Shown one piece after another: positions 1 to 9,431 of a DNA stretch of 18,636 nt (position 1 is its first letter; each line of letters opens with the position of its first letter). This stretch comes from an uncultured Myxococcales bacterium (lineage in GTDB: Bacteria > Myxococcota_A > UBA9042), in contig CALGHC010000928.1 in NCBI GenBank assembly GCA_937915965.1, positions 1-18,636 on the forward strand. Reading direction: 5' to 3'. The notes under the pieces were generated by a model. That model worked only from the letters and a program-made list of their open reading frames with translations, did no database searches and had not been told where the DNA came from. The translations under genes and the position numbers were made by a program.

Positions 1-1
1 G

Positions 2-1969
2 GCGGCCTGGCGCTGGGCGGAGATCGACGTCTTGATCGCCGAGGGCGACAAGGCCACCGCGTTGACAAAGCTCGCTGACCTGCGCCGTGACTTCCCCAAG
101 TTCCGCTGGGCGGCCGCCGACCTGCGCTACGCGCGTCTGCACGACGAGATCGGGGACCCGGCGGCCACAGCGGCCGTGTGCCTGGATCTATACGGCAAGA
201 GCCGCCTGCACCTGCCCGGTGACGAGCTGCTCGTTCGCGCCGCACGCAACCTCGGCCCGGTCGATGCAGCCCGCGCCGCCGCGCTGTGGCGAAAGGTCGT
301 CATGCGGCACCCCGAGAGTCAGTTCATCGACGAGGCGTTCAGCCACTTTCCCGCCACGAATCTCACGGACGACCAGCATTTCGCCCGCGTCGAGTTGTTG
401 TTCAAACGCCGTGACTACGAACGCTGTCGCGCTGAGGCGTTGCCGCTGTGGGCGAAGGACTTCAAGAGGACGGAGATCGGCTACTACCTGGGCAAGATCG
501 GTTCCGAGCGCCTGCGCGACGACTACCAGGGGGCGGTCGCCTATTTCGAGGCGGCGATCACCGGCGGCGCGCCCTACGCGCTGCAGGCGTTGTCCTCGTA
601 CGCGATCGTGCTCGCCAAGCTCGGTCGCACCGACGACAGCGTCAAGGCCTTCGACCAGTGGCACAAGCGCTTCCGCTCGGCACCCGTCACGAGACGCCTT
701 GAGGCTTGGTACGATCGGGGCCGTGCGCTGCATACCGGTGGCCGCTCACTAGAGGCCGCGCAATCCCTCGCCGTCTTCTTGCAGGCACATCGAGCTGGTA
801 TCGACTGGGGCAAATACTGGTGGTTCGTCGGATTCTGGCGCTATCTGGGCGGTGATCCGGCGCAGGCGATTGAGGACTTCAAGCCGTTGCTCGGCGCAAG
901 GAACGCGCTGGTCGGCGGCAAGGCCCGCTACTGGACCGCCCGCGCTCTCGATCGCCTCTCGAAGCGCCGCGAGGCCATCGAGGTGCTCGTGCGGCTGATC
1001 CGCGATCAGCCCCTGACCTACTACAGCGGCCTGGCCGAGGAGCGACTGATCGAGTGGGGCGCAGCCAAGCGGATCGTCCGCCACCCCGATCTCTCCAAGG
1101 TGCCGTTCCGCGACCGCGATCCGTTCGCGGGGCTCGCGCCCGAGCCGCTGGTCCGGCGCCTGAAGATGGCCGCCCACCTCGGCGAATACGACACCGCTCG
1201 GGAGGTCTTCGACGAGGTCGAGAGCGCACTTCGACGCAAGCTCGGCAAGACGCGCTTCGAGCGACTCCGGCGCGATCTGTCCGACGTCGTCGAGCGCTTC
1301 GGTCACCAGCGGTCGGCCGACAACCGCCGCTATCGTCGGTTCCTGGCCAAAGCACCCACGCGCAAGACCGTGCACGCCTGGCGGGCCATCTACCCGCGCG
1401 CCTACTCGACGCACGTTGTCCACGCGGCCCGTCGCTTCGGTGTGCCGGAGTGGATGGTCTACGCTCACATGCTGCAGGAGTCGCGCTACAAACCGTGGAT
1501 GATCTCTGGTGCGCCTGCCTACGGTCTGCTCGAGCTGCTCGATCGCACTGCCCGGCGCATCGCCACCACGCTCAAGGACGACTACCAGCTTTGGATGCTC
1601 ATGGAGCCTTCGTACAACATCCGCTGGGGCACCTGGTACCTCGGCGCGCTCTTCGCCAAGTTCCACCAGCAGTTCCCGTTCGCGATCGCGAGCTACAATG
1701 GTGGGCCGATGCTGCTGACGTACCACGTCGACATCAGCAACGCCGCCCGCTACGCAGGCGGTACCGTCGACAAGCCGCGCAAGCTCGACTTCGACGAGAT
1801 GATCGACGATCTGGGACCGCACGAATGTCGCAACTACGTGCGCATGGTGATCGGCTGGATGCTGCGCTACATGGCGATCTACGAGAAGCCGCAGCGCGCG
1901 GCTGAGATCCGCAAGCAGCTGCTGCTGGGCGACTGGCAGCCAGCGCACGAGGCGTCGCCAGACTATTGA
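2..1969 (+). CDS. Soluble lytic murein transglycosylase, TPR-rich, 5'-partial
   Basis: Likely a periplasmic enzyme that cleaves the MurNAc-GlcNAc bond of peptidoglycan with formation of 1,6-anhydroMurNAc. The frame is open from base 2, so the true start and any signal peptide lie outside the window; the TTG at 32 is only the first possible start inside it. Numbered from that TTG, about residues 1-350 are alpha-helical TPR/superhelix-like sequence (repeated patterns such as YYLGKIGSERLRDDYQGAVA), as in Slt70. Residues about 465-600 form the SLT catalytic domain: MLQESRY holds the expected catalytic Glu (E483), and ASYNGGP matches the conserved AYNAGP motif. The middle SLT motif is divergent: GLLELLDRTA where GLMQ-x-MP-x-TA is usual. 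The product is at least 655 residues long. Its stop overlaps the first unit of a tandem repeat, and the next gene is convergent. The family call is secure; activity is likely but rests on the retained Glu. Confidence 0.9.
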   Translation, partial: AAWRWAEIDVLIAEGDKATALTKLADLRRDFPKFRWAAADLRYARLHDEIGDPAATAAVCLDLYGKSRLHLPGDELLVRAARNLGPVDAARAAALWRKVVMRHPESQFIDEAFSHFPATNLTDDQHFARVELLFKRRDYERCRAEALPLWAKDFKRTEIGYYLGKIGSERLRDDYQGAVAYFEAAITGGAPYALQALSSYAIVLAKLGRTDDSVKAFDQWHKRFRSAPVTRRLEAWYDRGRALHTGGRSLEAAQSLAVFLQAHRAGIDWGKYWWFVGFWRYLGGDPAQAIEDFKPLLGARNALVGGKARYWTARALDRLSKRREAIEVLVRLIRDQPLTYYSGLAEERLIEWGAAKRIVRHPDLSKVPFRDRDPFAGLAPEPLVRRLKMAAHLGEYDTAREVFDEVESALRRKLGKTRFERLRRDLSDVVERFGHQRSADNRRYRRFLAKAPTRKTVHAWRAIYPRAYSTHVVHAARRFGVPEWMVYAHMLQESRYKPWMISGAPAYGLLELLDRTARRIATTLKDDYQLWMLMEPSYNIRWGTWYLGALFAKFHQQFPFAIASYNGGPMLLTYHVDISNAARYAGGTVDKPRKLDFDEMIDDLGPHECRNYVRMVIGWMLRYMAIYEKPQRAAEIRKQLLLGDWQPAHEASPDY

Positions 1970-2117
1970 GCTGAGTGAGCTGAGTGAGCTGAGTGAGCTG
2001 AGTGAGCTGAGTGAGCTGAGTGAGCTGAGCTGCGGCTGAGCTGAGCTGCGGCTGAGCCGAGCTGCGGCTGAGCTGAGCTGCGGCTGAGCTGAGCTGCTGC
2101 TGGGCTGAGCTAAGACG
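1968..2117. repeat. Two-phase minisatellite (9-bp units, then 16-bp units)
   Basis: Six perfect copies of GAGCTGAGT run from 1968 to 2021. They pass without a break into 16-bp units GAGCTGAGCTGCGGCT at 2022-2037, 2038-2053, 2054-2069 (one change), 2070-2085 and 2086-2101 (one change), with a decayed sixth copy to 2117. The array starts inside the stop codon of the transglycosylase gene and ends four bases before the stop of the convergent lipoprotein gene, so it fills the whole intergenic gap. The + strand holds no AGCTC complement to GAGCT, so I see no strong single hairpin. The regular units suggest slipped-strand expansion. Confidence 0.95.
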
Positions 2118-2120
2118 TCG

Positions 2121-3518
2121 CTAGTCCGCGATCTTGCAGTAGCTCGGGAAGCTATCGGGCAGCTTGCCGCCCCATGGGTCGGCGTTTTCGCCGCGTTTGA
2201 ACGCGCTGAGGAAATCCCAGGCCGGCTTCGTGAGCTCTTTCGGCCAGACATGCTTCTGGCCGTGGTTGCAGCTCACGGTGAACATGCCGTCGTCGCCCAG
2301 GAAGCCGAGCAGTTGCGCGGCCAGCGTGTCGAAGTTGACGCCGGCGGCGCCGCCTTCGTCGCCTCCCCATTTGTCGTCCGGTCCGCCCCAGCTGACCATC
2401 CAGGGATGCTGGACGGCGTCGTCGGGCCACGCGTGGAAGTAACCGCCCGAGAAGGGCGCGGTCGCGGCGAGCACTTCGGCGCGGTGCACGCCGAGGAAGG
2501 TCGTGAACAAGCCGCCGGCCGACATGCCGGCGGCGTAGACGCGGTTGCCGTCGATATTCCACTGCTTGGCGGCACAGCCGACCATGTCGTCGAAGAAGAC
2601 CAGATCGCGGTTGTCGAGGCCGAAGGCCGGCGCCTGTGCGGTCCATTCGCCCGGGTTGACCTGGGTGCCGTCGGGGTTGTTGGCGCCCTCGGGGGCGATG
2701 AGGATGAAGCCGCCTTCGCTCACGAGCGTGTCCATTCCGGTGACGTCGACGATCTGTTCGGCGCTGTTGCCCAGGCCGTGGAAGAGGAAGACCACCGGCC
2801 AACCCGCGGTCGGCGTGGCGCCCGAGGGTAGATAGACGTCAAAGGTCCGGTCGAGCTCAGCGCTGACCAGCTTGTTACCGCCCGGAATCAGCACCGGGCA
2901 ACTCTCGATTGGTGTGTAGACCTTCGTTCCGCCTTCGCATGCCGTCTCCATCGGGTCGGCGAGGTCGTCCTCTGGGACGGCCTTGAACGTAGTGCCGGCG
3001 AAGTCCATCGACAGCAGCGGCGCGGTCGTGTCGATCGTCCCGCAGATCGAGTCGGGCGCCGTCACGGTACCTTCGATCAGCCAGTCGGTGACCGCCACCG
3101 GGTTGGAGATCGTCGAGCACTCCGCGGCGATGGTAAACGCGGGCAGGGTCGCCTTGAAGGTGCCGTCCGCTGCGACCGCGATCGCCGTCGCCGATGCGAG
3201 CACGTCGCTCTGGAACGGTTGGCCGTCGGCGTCCTTGCCGATGCAGGCCAGCTCGAACAGGTCGATCGTGCCGCTGCCGTCTGCGGCCAGGGTCGAGTCG
3301 ATGTGCACGGCAAAGGGCAGCACCAGGCCGATCCCCGCGAGGCTGGCGCCGAGCACCCACTCGCCATCCTCAAGCAAGACAGGCGTTGTCGAGTCGCCGC
3401 CTGCGTCGCCGCCCTTGGTGCCATCGTCGCTGCCACAGGCGGGCAGGGCGATCACGGTGGCCGCGAGGACGGTCACGAGCAAGGCTGCGCACGATCGGTT
3501 GCGTGTATTGAATGACAT
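2121..3518 (-). CDS. Esterase/PHB-depolymerase-like lipoprotein (LpqC family)
   Basis: A predicted exported lipoprotein of 465 residues. The ATG at 3518 is preferred over the longer frame because GGAG lies seven bases upstream and it creates a type II signal peptide: basic N-terminus, hydrophobic stretch ALLVTVLAATVIA and lipobox LPAC (Cys at about residue 28). A Gly/Asp-rich linker follows. Residues about 45-215 look like an all-beta accessory region I cannot assign; residues about 220-465 form an alpha/beta hydrolase resembling COG3509 esterases (PHB depolymerase, feruloyl or acetylxylan esterase). Visible motifs are FLFHGLG (oxyanion region), GMSAGG with nucleophile S333, and NHGQKHVWP with likely catalytic H423. 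The substrate is unknown; polyester or ester-linked polysaccharide is inference. The gene is convergent with the transglycosylase and divergent from ahcY. Confidence 0.82.
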   Translation of the reverse strand: MSFNTRNRSCAALLVTVLAATVIALPACGSDDGTKGGDAGGDSTTPVLLEDGEWVLGASLAGIGLVLPFAVHIDSTLAADGSGTIDLFELACIGKDADGQPFQSDVLASATAIAVAADGTFKATLPAFTIAAECSTISNPVAVTDWLIEGTVTAPDSICGTIDTTAPLLSMDFAGTTFKAVPEDDLADPMETACEGGTKVYTPIESCPVLIPGGNKLVSAELDRTFDVYLPSGATPTAGWPVVFLFHGLGNSAEQIVDVTGMDTLVSEGGFILIAPEGANNPDGTQVNPGEWTAQAPAFGLDNRDLVFFDDMVGCAAKQWNIDGNRVYAAGMSAGGLFTTFLGVHRAEVLAATAPFSGGYFHAWPDDAVQHPWMVSWGGPDDKWGGDEGGAAGVNFDTLAAQLLGFLGDDGMFTVSCNHGQKHVWPKELTKPAWDFLSAFKRGENADPWGGKLPDSFPSYCKIAD

Positions 3519-3578
3519 GGGCTGTTCTCCGGTCGAATCGGGGGCAAATGGGTTCAGCAAAGCACTCAAGCGGCGGCT

Positions 3579-3607
3579 AGCGTAGGGGGATCGTCCTGTC
3601 CCGACAA
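3579..3607 (-). promoter_or_regulatory. Candidate promoter of the esterase lipoprotein gene
   Basis: Read on the - strand, TTGTCG (3607-3602) is followed by a 17-base spacer and TACGCT (3584-3579). This fits a sigma-70-type promoter whose -10 keeps the T, A and final T positions. The predicted transcript would start near 3572 and have a leader of about 55 bases. It lies back to back with the candidate ahcY promoter. Pattern match only. Confidence 0.35.
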
Positions 3608-3639
3608 GTCTCAAATGTCCACCAAGAGCCGGGCAAGCG

Positions 3640-3668
3640 TCGACATCCCGAGCGGAATCACGCATACT
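3640..3668 (+). promoter_or_regulatory. Candidate promoter of ahcY
   Basis: TCGACA (3640-3645, five of six matches to TTGACA) and CATACT (3663-3668, four of six matches to TATAAT) are separated by exactly 17 bases. Transcription would start near 3675, giving a leader of about 112 bases before the ahcY ATG. I see no SAH-riboswitch core in that leader. Confidence 0.45.
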
Positions 3669-3787
3669 CTTCGCCCGCGTCCGCCGGCGCTCCCAGCCCG
3701 CGCCCTCGGCAAACCAACGCCCCCCGCAATGCGCCTCACCGAGGTGGAACACTCGTGCGATGGCACGTTCGACCTGTGGAGAATGAA

Positions 3788-5119
<1,332 letters not shown>

Positions 5120-5132
5120 GTCCGTGGGTCGT

Positions 5133-5175
5133 CGGTCCGCCGCATCGCAAGCGGTCGGACCGGCGGCATTTGTCT
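5133..5175 (+). terminator. Hairpin terminator of ahcY
   Basis: CGGTCCG-CCGC (5133-5143) pairs with GCGG-T-CGGACCG (5151-5162) through a single bulged T, giving an 11-bp GC-rich stem with a 7-base loop. A moderately T-rich tail (ATTTGTCTTG, 5168-5177) follows. It lies 14 bases after the ahcY stop. A second, weaker stem, CCCGG-TCAGT-CCGGG, lies at 5187-5201 in the leader of the next gene. Confidence 0.6.
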
Positions 5176-5233
5176 TGCCCAAGGGCCCCGGTCAGTCCGG
5201 GCTGGCCTTGCCCGCAGAACGATAGGAGATGCG

Positions 5234-6535
5234 ATGAGCGCCGACTGGCTGGGATCCGGACTGTCAACGATGGCATCGAGCCTCCGCGGTTCGTCGATCT
5301 TGGCGATCGCCGCGCAGGTGCGCGAGCTTGTGGCCAGCGGCCGCGAGGTCTGCAACCTGACCATCGGCGACTTCAACCCCAACGAGTACCCGGTCCCTGA
5401 GCGGTTGCGCGATGCGCTCGTCGACGCGATTCGCGCCGGCCAGACCAACTATCCCCCGTCGAACGGGATGCCCGAGCTTCGCGCCGCAATCGCCCGCTTC
5501 CATCACACTCGCCTTGGCGTCGAGGTCGACCCGATCGACGTGATCGTCGCCAGCGGCGCGCGGCCACTGCTCTACGCGACGTACCGAGCCCTGGTCGACC
5601 GCGGCGACAAGGTCGTCTACGGCGCGCCGAGTTGGAACAACAGCCACTACGCCCAGATGCTCGGCGCCGAAGCCGTGCAGTTGGCGGCGGGTCCCGAGAG
5701 TGGCTTCTTCCCGACGATGGATCTGATCGCGCCGCATCTGCACGACGCCCGCCTGCTGGTCCTCAACAGCCCGTCGAATCCGACCGGAACCTGTATTCGG
5801 CGGGACGACTACGCCGAGCTGTGCACCGCCATCGTCGACGAGAACGACCGGCGCAAGGTTGTGGGGCAGCGACCGCTCTTCTTGCTGCACGACCAGATCT
5901 ACTGGCTGCTGACTTTTGGCGACGTCAAGCACATCCATCCGGTCGCGATCGAGCCGCGTATGGCGGATTACGCGATCAGCGTCGATGGCATCTCGAAGGC
6001 CTTCGCCGCGACGGGCCTGCGGGTGGGCTGGGCCACCGGCCCCAAGCAGGTCATCGCGGCGTTGAACCGCATCTCCGGCCACGTTGGCGCCTGGGCGCCC
6101 AAGCCGATGCAGATCGCCGCCGCTGCGCTGATCAGCGATGATGCCGCGGTCGATGGCTACATGGCGTGGATCCGCACCGAGGCGCACGACCGCCTCGCGC
6201 TGTTGCATCGACGGCTCATCGCTATTGCCGGCGACCGTCTGCCGATCCGCGCTCTTGAGCCAGAGGGCGCCATCTATCTCAGCGTCGAGTTCGCCCTGCG
6301 CGGCTGCACGCTGGACGGGCGCACGATCGAGACTCCCGACGATGTGCGCCGCCTTCTCTTGGACGAAGTCGGTATGGCCGTCGTGCCCTTCGACGCGTTT
6401 GGGGCCAGCCACGCCACCGACTGGTATCGCCTCAGCGTAGGCGCTGTCAGCCGAGCGACGCTGGCAACCTGCCTCGACCGCCTCGAGCAGACAATGGCGC
6501 GCGTTGTCGTGCCCGCTGGTCGCGGCGCGGCGTGA
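5234..6535 (+). CDS. Class I/II PLP-dependent aminotransferase
   Basis: A fold-type I pyridoxal-phosphate aminotransferase (433 aa) related to aspartate aminotransferases. The ATG at 5234 has AGGAG five bases upstream. Signatures: NSPSNPTG around residues 178-185 (cofactor and substrate Asn), ISKAFAATGLRVGW with the Schiff-base Lys K255, and WYRLSVG near the C-terminus with the Arg expected to bind the substrate alpha-carboxylate. The donor/acceptor pair cannot be read from sequence. Presence in one operon with dapB makes aspartate supply or a diaminopimelate-pathway transamination possible, but the neighbours are functionally mixed, so this is weak inference. It is the first gene of a five-gene + strand operon; its TGA overlaps the GTG of the next gene. 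Confidence 0.9.
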   Translation: MSADWLGSGLSTMASSLRGSSILAIAAQVRELVASGREVCNLTIGDFNPNEYPVPERLRDALVDAIRAGQTNYPPSNGMPELRAAIARFHHTRLGVEVDPIDVIVASGARPLLYATYRALVDRGDKVVYGAPSWNNSHYAQMLGAEAVQLAAGPESGFFPTMDLIAPHLHDARLLVLNSPSNPTGTCIRRDDYAELCTAIVDENDRRKVVGQRPLFLLHDQIYWLLTFGDVKHIHPVAIEPRMADYAISVDGISKAFAATGLRVGWATGPKQVIAALNRISGHVGAWAPKPMQIAAAALISDDAAVDGYMAWIRTEAHDRLALLHRRLIAIAGDRLPIRALEPEGAIYLSVEFALRGCTLDGRTIETPDDVRRLLLDEVGMAVVPFDAFGASHATDWYRLSVGAVSRATLATCLDRLEQTMARVVVPAGRGAA

Positions 6536-7677
6536 CCCCGAGCGCTGCGAGGTCGATCGTGTCGCGTCCCTGGTTGCTCACCTGCCGCCATGACCACGAA
6601 GCGCAGCTCGCCCGCGAGGTGGCGATCTTGCGACCGGGCACACGCGTAGCAGCGCCCTTGTGCCCGGGTCTCGTGCGCGTGGATGGCGATCTGCCGACCG
6701 AGGTCACCACCGAGAGCCTCTGCGCCTTTGACCCGACCTGGGCCATGCAGATCCTGCCGGACGCGGAACGGCTCCGCGCGGCATCGATCAAGGGCCTCGC
6801 CGCGGCCATGGCTGAGCCGATCGCACAATGGCTCGACGCCATCGGCGCCCAAACGGACGACGGCCCCACCTGGGACCTGCACGCCATCGTCGCCGGCCAG
6901 CTCAAGGGCCAGCCCGAACCGCCGATGGCGAATCGACTCGATCTGGTCGTCGAACAGCTCGTTGGCCTGCTGGGGCGCACACGAAGGCGCGCGCTGCGGC
7001 GCCGCGCGGTGGGCAGCCGCGAGCTCACCCACCTCGTCCAGGTGATCCTGGTCGGACCCGAGGACCTGTGGCTGTCTTGCTCGCCCGTCGCCCGTCCGAC
7101 CCCGTCGGGTCGTTGGCCTGCCGTCGATCCCGCCGGCCTGGCGCCGGTGGCCGATGAGCCGGAATCACCCAACAGCGCGTTCCGCAAGCTGCGCGAGGCT
7201 TTCGCGTGCATGGGCGTCGCCCCCTCACCGTGGCAGGACACCGTCGATCTCGGCGCCAGCCCTGGCGGCTGGACACACGTACTGCGCGCCCTGGGCGCCC
7301 GGGTCACGGCGGTCGATCGAAGTCCGCTCGCGCCGCGTTTTCGCCGCGATCCGGGGGTCTGTTTCGTTCGTGGCGACGCGTTCGTCTACCTGCCGCCCTC
7401 GCCAGTAGATTGGATGGTCTGCGACGTCATCGCCTACCCCGAGCGGTCTCTTGAGTTGATCGAACGGTGGACTGCCGGCCACCACGCCCGCCGCCTTGTG
7501 GTCCAGCTCAAGTTTCGTGGCGATCCCGATCACGAGGCGATCGCTACGGCGCTGCGCCTCGGTCGAGAGCACGGCTACGCTGCGAGGGCGCGTCACTTCT
7601 TCAACGACAAGAACGAAGCCACCGTGCTCTTCGAACCCGCTGACGCGGCGCCGGCCGCCGCCGCGCTGTTTGCTTGA
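6532..7677 (+). CDS. rlmM: RlmM-like 23S rRNA 2'-O-ribose methyltransferase
   Basis: Predicted SAM-dependent methyltransferase with a FtsJ/RrmJ-type Rossmann fold. E. coli RlmM methylates the 2'-OH of C2498 in 23S rRNA. Residues about 210-370 hold the SAM site DLGASPGGWTHVL (from D239), and the K-D-K-E catalytic set is complete: K219 in FRKLREAF, D298 in WMVCDVIAYP, K327 in VVQLKFRG and E362 in NEATVLF. WMVCD and the following segment resemble RlmM more than FtsJ. The N-terminal about 200 residues would be the THUMP-like RNA-binding part, here poorly conserved. The 381-aa length is close to E. coli RlmM. GTG at 6532 overlaps the upstream stop by four bases, suggesting translational coupling; GTG at 6559, with GAGG six bases upstream, is an equally plausible start. 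Confidence 0.85.
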   Translation: MTPSAARSIVSRPWLLTCRHDHEAQLAREVAILRPGTRVAAPLCPGLVRVDGDLPTEVTTESLCAFDPTWAMQILPDAERLRAASIKGLAAAMAEPIAQWLDAIGAQTDDGPTWDLHAIVAGQLKGQPEPPMANRLDLVVEQLVGLLGRTRRRALRRRAVGSRELTHLVQVILVGPEDLWLSCSPVARPTPSGRWPAVDPAGLAPVADEPESPNSAFRKLREAFACMGVAPSPWQDTVDLGASPGGWTHVLRALGARVTAVDRSPLAPRFRRDPGVCFVRGDAFVYLPPSPVDWMVCDVIAYPERSLELIERWTAGHHARRLVVQLKFRGDPDHEAIATALRLGREHGYAARARHFFNDKNEATVLFEPADAAPAAAALFA

Positions 7678-7697
7678 GCGCCCGAGAGGAGTCGACT

Positions 7698-8501
7698 ATG
7701 CCGCCCACGCCTGTTGTTTTGACCACCGCAGCCCGGCCGATCCGCCTCGCTGTTGTCGGCCCCGATGGACGCATGGGCGCGGCCATCATCGCCTTGGCCG
7801 CCGGCGACCCCGATTTCGAGGTCGTCGTCCAGGTCGTCGCGACCGCAGAGATGGACGGCCTGCTGATTGACGCCGTCGATCCACATAGCGTCGATGTTCT
7901 CGTCGACCTCTCGCACCGCGACGCCATCACGGGCCACGCCGCCTGGGTTGGCCGAACCGGCGTCACGTGGGTGCTTGGCACCACTGGCCTGACCGCCCAC
8001 GACCAGGAGCTCGTCGCCGCCGCGGCCGAGACCGCGGTCGTCTTCCAAGCGACCAACTTTTCGATCGGTGTCGCCCTCCTCGCCGATCTCTCGGCCCGCG
8101 CCAGCCGGCTGCTCGGCACGGCGACCGACGTCGAGATTATCGAGACCCACCACAGCGACAAGGTCGACGCCCCCTCAGGGACGGCGCTGACGCTCGCCGC
8201 GGCCGTCGCCGGCGCCCGTGGGCAGCGACTCGATGAGGTCCTACGCAGCGGTCGCGACGGCCTCGTTGGCGCCCGTCCGCAGGGCGAGATCGGTGTTCAC
8301 GCGATCCGCCTTGCCGGCATCGTCGGTCGACACAGCGTCCACTTCGGCTGGCCGGGCGAGGGCCTGCAGTTGGGCCACGAGGCCCTCGACCGCAGCGTCT
8401 TCGCCCGTGGGGCCCTGCGCGCCGTCCACTTTGCGGTCGACCGCGCCAGCGCGGCAAGGCACGGCCTGTGCGGCATGACCGAGCTCGTCGCCGTCGACTG
8501 A
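7698..8501 (+). CDS. dapB: 4-hydroxy-tetrahydrodipicolinate reductase
   Basis: Cytosolic NAD(P)H-dependent reductase of the diaminopimelate/lysine pathway, supplying peptidoglycan precursor. The ATG at 7698 has GAGGAG six bases upstream; a TTG at 7674 would overlap the preceding gene and has no ribosome site. The 267-aa product has normal length. Signatures: GPDGRMG (21-27, nucleotide loop), LGTTGL, NFSIGV, and HHSDKVDAPSGTA, with H151/H152 and K155 at the catalytic and substrate positions, followed by GEIGVHAIRLAGIVGRH. It lies 20 bases after rlmM in the same operon. No dapA or other lys/dap gene is visible here. Confidence 0.96.
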   Translation: MPPTPVVLTTAARPIRLAVVGPDGRMGAAIIALAAGDPDFEVVVQVVATAEMDGLLIDAVDPHSVDVLVDLSHRDAITGHAAWVGRTGVTWVLGTTGLTAHDQELVAAAAETAVVFQATNFSIGVALLADLSARASRLLGTATDVEIIETHHSDKVDAPSGTALTLAAAVAGARGQRLDEVLRSGRDGLVGARPQGEIGVHAIRLAGIVGRHSVHFGWPGEGLQLGHEALDRSVFARGALRAVHFAVDRASAARHGLCGMTELVAVD

Positions 8502-8534
8502 AGCTCGGCCCGAACCCGACCGGAGCAGCCGCCG

Positions 8535-9431
8535 ATGAGCAAGTCTCGCCAACACGTGCCCGCCAAACACCTGCACCGGGAACTTCTGCCCGATCAGTCG
8601 TTGGCGCTGCTGCAGATGCTGCGGCTGCTCACCCCGGACGGTCGCTTGAACGCTGATTCGCGGCGCAAACTCAAGCAGATCAACCACTTTGCCAATCTGC
8701 TTCGCCCAGGCCTTGAGGCCCTTTTTGCCGACGGCGGCGAGCCCCTGCTGGTCGACGCCGGCGCCGGCAATGCCTATCTCGGTTTCGTCCTCTACGAGCT
8801 CTTCTTTGGCAGCCACGGCGCTGGCCAGGTCGTCGGCATCGAGCTGCGCGGCGAGCTCGTCGAACAGGCGCGCGAGCGTGCCGCAGCCCTGGGATACGAG
8901 CGGCTCTCCTTTGTTCACGGCGCCGTTGACCCAGTCGGGGCCGAGCTGCCGGCGCGTGTCGACGCCGTAGTGGCGCTTCACGCATGCGACACCGCCACAG
9001 ACGACGCCCTGTTGCTCGCTCTGCGTACCCGCGCGCCCTTTGTCGCGGTCGTGCCTTGCTGCCAGACGGAGGTCTACGGCCTCCTCCAGGGCTCGGCGGG
9101 CCGTCACGTCCTCGGCCCGCTTTGGCGCCACGGGATGCACCGGCGCGAGTTTGGCGCTCACCTCACCAACGTCATCCGCGCCCATGTCCTTGAGATGCAC
9201 GGCTACCAGGTCACGGTGACGGAGTTGGTTGGTTGGGAGCACTCCCTGAAGAACGAGCTGATCCTGGCGCGTCGCCACCAGCGCGCCGACGGCCAGGCGC
9301 GGCGTCGCCTTGAGGCGCTGCTCGCCAGCCTGCCGCCGCTGTCGATGAAGTTGCTCAACGAGGCCGGGCCGGCCGCGCTCGACGCCATCGCGGCGGCTGC
9401 GCCGCAGCCACACAGCCAGACCGATGGCTGA
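8535..9431 (+). CDS. SAM-dependent methyltransferase, Methyltransf_32-like
   Basis: A 298-aa class I methyltransferase of unknown target. Signatures: motif I DAGAGNAYLG (from D74), an acidic residue ending the second strand (GIELRGE, E103) that should bind the SAM ribose, then LHACDTATDDAL (H149, C151, D152) and VVPCC (C175, C176). The H-x-CD-x3-TD plus PCC combination recalls the Pfam Methyltransf_32 group (METTL25, GSTCD and TRMT13-like), where some members modify tRNA. That family call is from memory of motifs. The N-terminus is Lys/Arg-rich, which would suit nucleic-acid binding. GGAG is nine bases before the ATG. It lies 33 bases after dapB and overlaps the next gene by eight bases. The substrate is not predictable. 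Confidence 0.75.
   Translation: MSKSRQHVPAKHLHRELLPDQSLALLQMLRLLTPDGRLNADSRRKLKQINHFANLLRPGLEALFADGGEPLLVDAGAGNAYLGFVLYELFFGSHGAGQVVGIELRGELVEQARERAAALGYERLSFVHGAVDPVGAELPARVDAVVALHACDTATDDALLLALRTRAPFVAVVPCCQTEVYGLLQGSAGRHVLGPLWRHGMHRREFGAHLTNVIRAHVLEMHGYQVTVTELVGWEHSLKNELILARRHQRADGQARRRLEALLASLPPLSMKLLNEAGPAALDAIAAAAPQPHSQTDG

Noticed and set aside
749..2251. Long - strand open frame opposite the transglycosylase, ending in Ser-Leu repeats
   Set aside because: It is a shadow of the high-GC + strand gene; its Ser/Leu repeats are simply the minisatellite read in reverse, and it shows no family motifs or ribosome site.
3670..3787. SAH riboswitch upstream of ahcY
   Set aside because: I looked for the conserved GAGGAGCG-type core and its pseudoknot partner and did not see them.
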